From: Halichondria panicea
Taxonomy: Eukaryota; Porifera; Demospongiae; Suberitida; Halichondriidae
Assembly: GCF_963675165.1 (NCBI RefSeq)
Contig: NC_087382.1
Location: 5,247,963-5,311,962, forward strand
Length of the DNA: 64,000 nt
Reading direction: 5' to 3'
Each line of letters starts with the position of its first letter. Positions within the stretch are counted from its first letter, which is position 1. The notes under the pieces were generated by a model. The model worked only from the letters and a program-made list of their open reading frames with translations. It had not been told where the DNA came from and ran no database searches. Positions 61,687 to 64,000 of the stretch are shown here, piece by piece. The position numbers were made by a program, and so were the translations under genes.

Positions 61687-63726
61687 GCACGCACTTCTCC
61701 AGATGCTGGGCTCAAGGTATGGACGGTTGGAAGCCGGTGGAGCAAATAGCACAGCTCAAGTGGAGCACGCTGGCCACGGGGTCGCCTCTGCTTAACGAGT
61801 CCGAGATGTCCTCCCTCATTCTGAGTATGTTCACTAGGATGTGCAAGTTCTACCCCTCCAGGTAATTAAGAGTGTGTACACTGTGTACAGTTATATTGTA
61901 TTTGTATGATTGTGTATGTTTGGTTGGCTCCCTACATGTACAAGTGTATGTTCAAACTACATGTACATGCATGTATACAACGTACTATCACTATGCGGTG
62001 TATGGTTATCAGTCGGCTAGTAGTCGGAACCTTGATGCTTCATTTAGGAACAAAATTAATGTGCATACCTTGAGTTGTGAAAAAATGTGTTTGAATTCTG
62101 TACAATACATGTACGTGTGCAATTAATGTATGAGGGCTTAGTCATCTGCACATTCAGAGCACATGATTACATACTATCATTGTTGTTAAACTATCCCCCC
62201 AGGGACGGGGATGGTGCTGTGGTGAGACCACTCCCTCGTGCCAAACGCTTCCTCTCGGAGGCTAACACTCTCCCACACATCGTACAGCTCTTGTTGACCT
62301 TTGACCCCATTCTAGTCGAGCGGGTAGTCATTCTCATCAACATCATACTCGAGGACAACCCCAACCTCTCGCGTGGTTTCTCCACTGGTGTGTTCTTCTT
62401 CATCATGATGTACACCGGCTCCAACATTCTCCCCATTGCCAAGTTCTTGAAGTGCTCCCACACCAAGCAGTCCTTCCGGCCGGATGAGGTGTGTGGTGGG
62501 TGGGTGTGTGTGTGGGTGTATGTTTAGGGGAATTCCCATATAGAAATGACAACCTTGTTATGTGGCTATTGCATGCAAGGTTGTTACAACCATGTGTAAC
62601 CATGGGTTTAGATGACAACCTTGTAACAAGCTTGATAAACTAATATTATGATCTAATATGAGCTTAATACATACATACATGTGCGTGTACGTTAGAAATT
62701 GAGTGGATCATGGTTGTGTGTGTATAACAAACTTCTTATAATCATTGTAAACTGTACTGTAGAATACATTATAGCTGGTAATTTTCGTGGGGCAAAAGTC
62801 ACTAAATATTGCTCAACCACGAATGTTTTGCCCCCCGAAAATTACTTGCTATACGGTATATACAGTACTATACACATTGAGTCGTACTAACACTCACTCT
62901 CCCCCCCCCCCCCCTCTTCGTAGTCTGCCACCTCTGACATCATGCTGCGTAGCATCCTGGGACAGCTGATGCCTGAGGCCATGGTCTGCTTCCTGGAGAA
63001 TTATGGTGAGTGTGTGTTTTTCTGTACACTAGCACAGCAACTATTAATTTCTTTTTATACTTATATGCCATCAAAAAATGATTGGGAATGTTGATTTGTG
63101 CTCCATTGATACTGTGACTAACCACACCCCTACCCTCCATATCACTACAGCCCCCGAGAAGTTCAGTGAGATATTCCTAGGGGAGTTTGACACCCCTGAG
63201 GCCATCTGGAGCAGTGAGATGCGACAACTGATGATCCAGAAGATAGCTGCTCACATTGCCGACTTCACTCCTCGCCTGCTTAGCAACACCAGAGCTACTT
63301 ACCAGGTGGGTGGTTACACAAAAATATCTATATCTATATAGCGAACACCCTTGTGCAGATCAAAATGGCCGTATAAATAAAAAGGTGGCTAGCTAGTACA
63401 GTGAGTGTACATGTACATGTTGAAACACATGCTATGGAGACTTTAAGACCCATTAACCTGGCTGTATTATATAGAGAGTTACCTGCTTACAGGGTGACCA
63501 CAATAAGCAGTCTCACTAATTAAGTTGGATATACGTATGTACATTTCGTACTACCTTGTCATTCATGTGTCTGTACTAATAAACCACACCCCCTCGACAC
63601 ATGCAGTACTGTGCAATGCCAGTAGTCCAGTATCCTCAACTGGAGAACGAGTTGTTCTGCAACATCTACTACCTTCGCCACTTGTGTGACACTGTCAAGT
63701 TCCCCGACTGGCCCATCAAAGAACCA
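40526..63726 (+). CDS. DNAJC13: DNAJC13 / RME-8 homologue (first 29 exons; 3' end outside window)
   Basis: Exons: 40526-40584, 40850-40925, 41645-41794, 42227-42271, 42642-42698, 42814-42900, 43133-43186, 43447-43529, 43860-43983, 44437-44532, 44957-45048, 45601-45850, 46313-46485, 46730-46937, 47238-47311, 47680-47818, 48080-48277, 48640-48735, 49035-49247, 49649-49708, 49769-49853, 50080-50297, 58694-58893, 60322-60435, 61703-61861, 62203-62488, 62924-63005, 63151-63305, 63607-63726. They form one open frame of 1,251 codons ending at a GTGAGT donor. The N-terminus has the [14 protein letters not shown] motif of RME-8; the Lys, Trp, Tyr and Arg reported to bind phosphatidylinositol 3-phosphate are at K14, W17, Y21 and R23. 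Later landmarks: LALSETC, FRFNAN-type [19 protein letters not shown], a GYF-like [32 protein letters not shown], and [17 protein letters not shown]. The J domain follows this point in the family, so it should lie just beyond 64 kb. The protein is an endosomal Hsc70 co-chaperone acting with the retromer/WASH machinery. Exon 22 to 23 spans an 8.4-kb intron holding two other genes. Confidence 0.97.
41076..41207. mobile_element. 132-bp MITE sharing ends with the 2,080-bp transposon
   Basis: Both ends carry CAGAGGAGGTCCGACA in inverted orientation and the arms pair for about 50 bp. The 9-bp flanks GTGTTGTGT are identical (41067-41075 and 41208-41216). It sits in intron 2 of DNAJC13. The terminal motif and 9-bp target match those of the element at 1802-3881, so it is probably a deletion derivative mobilised by the same transposase. 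Confidence 0.9.
44681..44895. mobile_element. 215-bp TIR element in DNAJC13 intron 10
   Basis: The ends are CAGGGTGTCATACAGG and its near complement CCTATATGACACCCTG. Five bases, ACATG, are repeated on both flanks. The interior is rich in G and C runs near the left. Confidence 0.7.
50615..55814 (-). CDS. Nested gene A: Notch-ligand-like cysteine-repeat single-pass receptor
   Basis: Exons: 55761-55814, 55318-55707, 51329-53516, 51110-51262, 50615-50910, all GT-AG with consistent phase (3,081 nt; 1,026 aa). Residues 1-18 form a signal peptide. Exon 2 resembles the MNNL domain of Delta/Jagged ([13 protein letters not shown], a CC pair, [17 protein letters not shown]). Exon 3 continues FFIEAVDSG and a degenerate DSL-like cysteine pattern around 205-235 ([14 protein letters not shown], then C-x7-C). 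About 36 repeats of 13 residues ([13 protein letters not shown] type) fill 317-784, then a variable Cys-rich stalk, a membrane helix at about 890-912 ([20 protein letters not shown]) and a 114-residue tail. The tail has NPLY, NPVY, VVYEVF and YDYIQM motifs: PTB-, SH2- or endocytosis-type sites. The gene lies wholly inside DNAJC13 intron 22 on the other strand. The relation to Notch ligands is inference from cysteine spacing. Confidence 0.82.
51609..53012 (-). repeat. Coding 39-bp minisatellite, about 36 units
   Basis: Each 39-bp unit encodes 13 residues, mostly [14 protein letters not shown]. Variants with GWDIISD followed by CTSC(L/P) recur several times in the distal half as a higher-order unit, suggesting unequal exchange of blocks of three or four. 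Because 39 is divisible by 3, every unit keeps each frame open and generates long spurious ORFs in other frames on both strands. The paralogue at 56443-58142 has no such array. Confidence 0.95.
53530..55272. mobile_element. 1,743-bp long-TIR (foldback-like) element filling intron 2 of gene A
   Basis: The ends are TA-CAGTGCATCCAGCTTAGAG and its inverse complement CTGGATGCACTG-TA. The arms are inverted copies over about 550-580 bp (53530-54110 against 54720-55272), with a unique centre. TA flanks suggest Tc1/mariner-type insertion. No transposase ORF is present. The shorter relative at 34394-35416 shares the termini. The element starts 14 bp from the exon 3 acceptor of gene A. Confidence 0.88.
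56443..58142 (-). CDS. Nested gene B: short paralogue of gene A
   Basis: Exons: 58089-58142, 57649-58032, 56948-57596, 56443-56783 (1,428 nt; 475 aa), GT-AG with closing phase. The order matches gene A: signal peptide ([15 protein letters not shown]), MNNL-like exon with [22 protein letters not shown] and DSL-like cysteines, a few Cys pairs, membrane helix at about 330-351 ([19 protein letters not shown]) and a tail. It lacks the 13-residue repeat array, and the helix is encoded in exon 3, directly after CSSCLPG, so the stalk and one intron found in gene A are missing. The tail keeps NPVY and VVYEVF, but NPLY has become NPLH and YIQM has become YIQI. Intron 2 is only 52 bp. It lies about 550 bp inside the DNAJC13 exon 23 end of the same intron, upstream of gene A on the same strand, so the pair arose by tandem duplication. 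Confidence 0.82.
59102..59893. mobile_element. 792-bp TIR element with 9-bp TSD carrying a helicase fragment
   Basis: Both ends carry TAGCCTCGATCCCAGGCCGA-type arms in inverted orientation, similar over about 85 bp including CAGGCCTGGTATTGATTG-like blocks. Identical 9-bp flanks GCATACATG occur at 59093-59101 and 59894-59902. It lies in intron 23 of DNAJC13. The interior is mostly a minus-strand RecQ-like fragment. Confidence 0.88.
59212..59662 (-). pseudogene. RecQ-like DNA helicase fragment inside the 792-bp element
   Basis: The minus strand reads [20 protein letters not shown], then the Walker A motif [11 protein letters not shown] (helicase motif I), then, in shifted frames, [19 protein letters not shown] (motif Ia) and GVSAAILSS, followed by [20 protein letters not shown], which corresponds to the region before motif II. 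Frameshifts and stops separate the blocks, and motifs II-VI are absent, so it cannot make a helicase. It is a captured gene piece or a remnant of a larger element's own helicase gene. Confidence 0.8.
59932..60169. mobile_element. CCGTATAG-type hairpin element, TA target
   Basis: The left arm TA-CCGTATAGAGGGAAATTTT pairs with the right arm ACATTTTCG-related GTCCCGCTGTACGG-TA. It lies 30 bp from the end of the 792-bp element, in DNAJC13 intron 23. Confidence 0.7.
60499..60637. mobile_element. CCGTATAGCGGG family element, left-truncated
   Basis: The right arm is intact (CCCTCGAAATATACCCGC then TATACGG-TA). The left part retains only AAAATTTATACCCACGAA-like sequence. It lies 63 bp after DNAJC13 exon 24. 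Confidence 0.55.
60781..60914. mobile_element. CCGTATAGTGGG hairpin element
   Basis: The left arm CCGTATAGTGGGTATG pairs with the right arm ACCCTCGAAAAGTACCTGC; the right tip is eroded. The interior retains a CATGC centre like its relatives. Confidence 0.6.
61135..61299. mobile_element. GTAGCGGGTAATTTTTG hairpin element
   Basis: The left arm TCGTGTAGCGGGTAATTTTT pairs with CAAAAATAACCCACTA at the right. It is a diverged member of the same TA-target family, in DNAJC13 intron 24. Confidence 0.55.
61640..61692. repeat. (CA)n/(CGCA)n microsatellite before DNAJC13 exon 25
   Basis: About 20 CA units grade into ACGC repeats and end 10 bp before the exon 25 acceptor (exon starts 61703), so the repeat forms most of the 3' intron sequence. 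Confidence 0.95.
62772..62856. mobile_element. Short CCGTATAGCAAG hairpin element
   Basis: The left arm TAGCTGGTAATTTTCG pairs with the right arm CGAAAATTACTTGCTATACGG-TA. It lies in DNAJC13 intron 26, about 70 bp from exon 27. Confidence 0.65.
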
Positions 63727-64000
63727 GTGAGTCCGGTCTCCATGACCGGGGGTGTGGCTGGGGGATTTGGTTTAGTACAGCAAGCGCACCTTTCTTTCAT
63801 GTAAATGTACATTAGATCAGTTATTTAGGCTCGCTAGAGTAGATTCTCTTTTTCACGGCTGTATATGCTACTGTATGGATACTGGGTAAAAAAAAAAGAT
63901 TATACAATGTACTGTGTAATGTGAACAGCACAACACTACAAAATGATGTGTAGTGGTACAGTGTTTGCATGTACACATGTAATAATAATTGATCAGCTTG

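Overview
The window is nuclear DNA of an animal, most likely a sponge. Two deeply conserved animal genes can be read exon by exon with GT-AG introns, many only 50-400 bp long. The intergenic DNA is AT-rich and packed with short inverted-repeat transposons. A P-loop/Death-domain protein of a type I associate with sponges lies near the left end. The sponge assignment is inference; the animal assignment is firm. I saw no rRNA, tRNA or CRISPR array.

Layout. (1) 1-23.9 kb is accessory, repeat-rich DNA. It holds two broken pieces of DIP2 (1-170 and about 5.14-5.81 kb). A 2,080-bp transposon at 1802-3881 has ~85-bp inverted ends, a 9-bp target duplication and two decayed convergent genes. The minus-strand Roc-like/Death-domain gene lies at 6.4-12.9 kb. 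A tandem array of ~1.6-1.9 kb units runs from 12.9 to 18.5 kb. A diverged segmental duplication pairs 1.4-4.97 kb with 18.8-21.4 kb, and a young 895-bp element is present twice. (2) 23.9-40.2 kb is a complete 28-exon DIP2 gene on the minus strand; the exons I placed give one open frame of 1,487 codons. (3) A 289-bp gap separates the DIP2 ATG from the ATG of DNAJC13 (RME-8), which runs on the plus strand off the right end; 29 exons (1,251 codons) are inside the window and the J domain lies beyond it. (4) Intron 22 of DNAJC13 (50,298-58,693) contains two opposite-strand paralogous genes for Notch-ligand-like, cysteine-rich, single-pass membrane proteins with tyrosine-motif tails.

Best candidates for something undescribed: the nested receptor/ligand-like pair, where one copy has about 36 coding 39-bp repeats and an intron made almost entirely of a transposon; the 2,080-bp 9-bp-TSD transposon carrying a HIRAN-like gene, with a 132-bp derivative inside DNAJC13; and a 792-bp 9-bp-TSD element that carries a piece of a RecQ-like helicase gene. 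DIP2 and DNAJC13 share a compact divergent promoter with two TCACATGA motifs. All gene models were made by eye from splice signals and frame; no search or RNA evidence was available.
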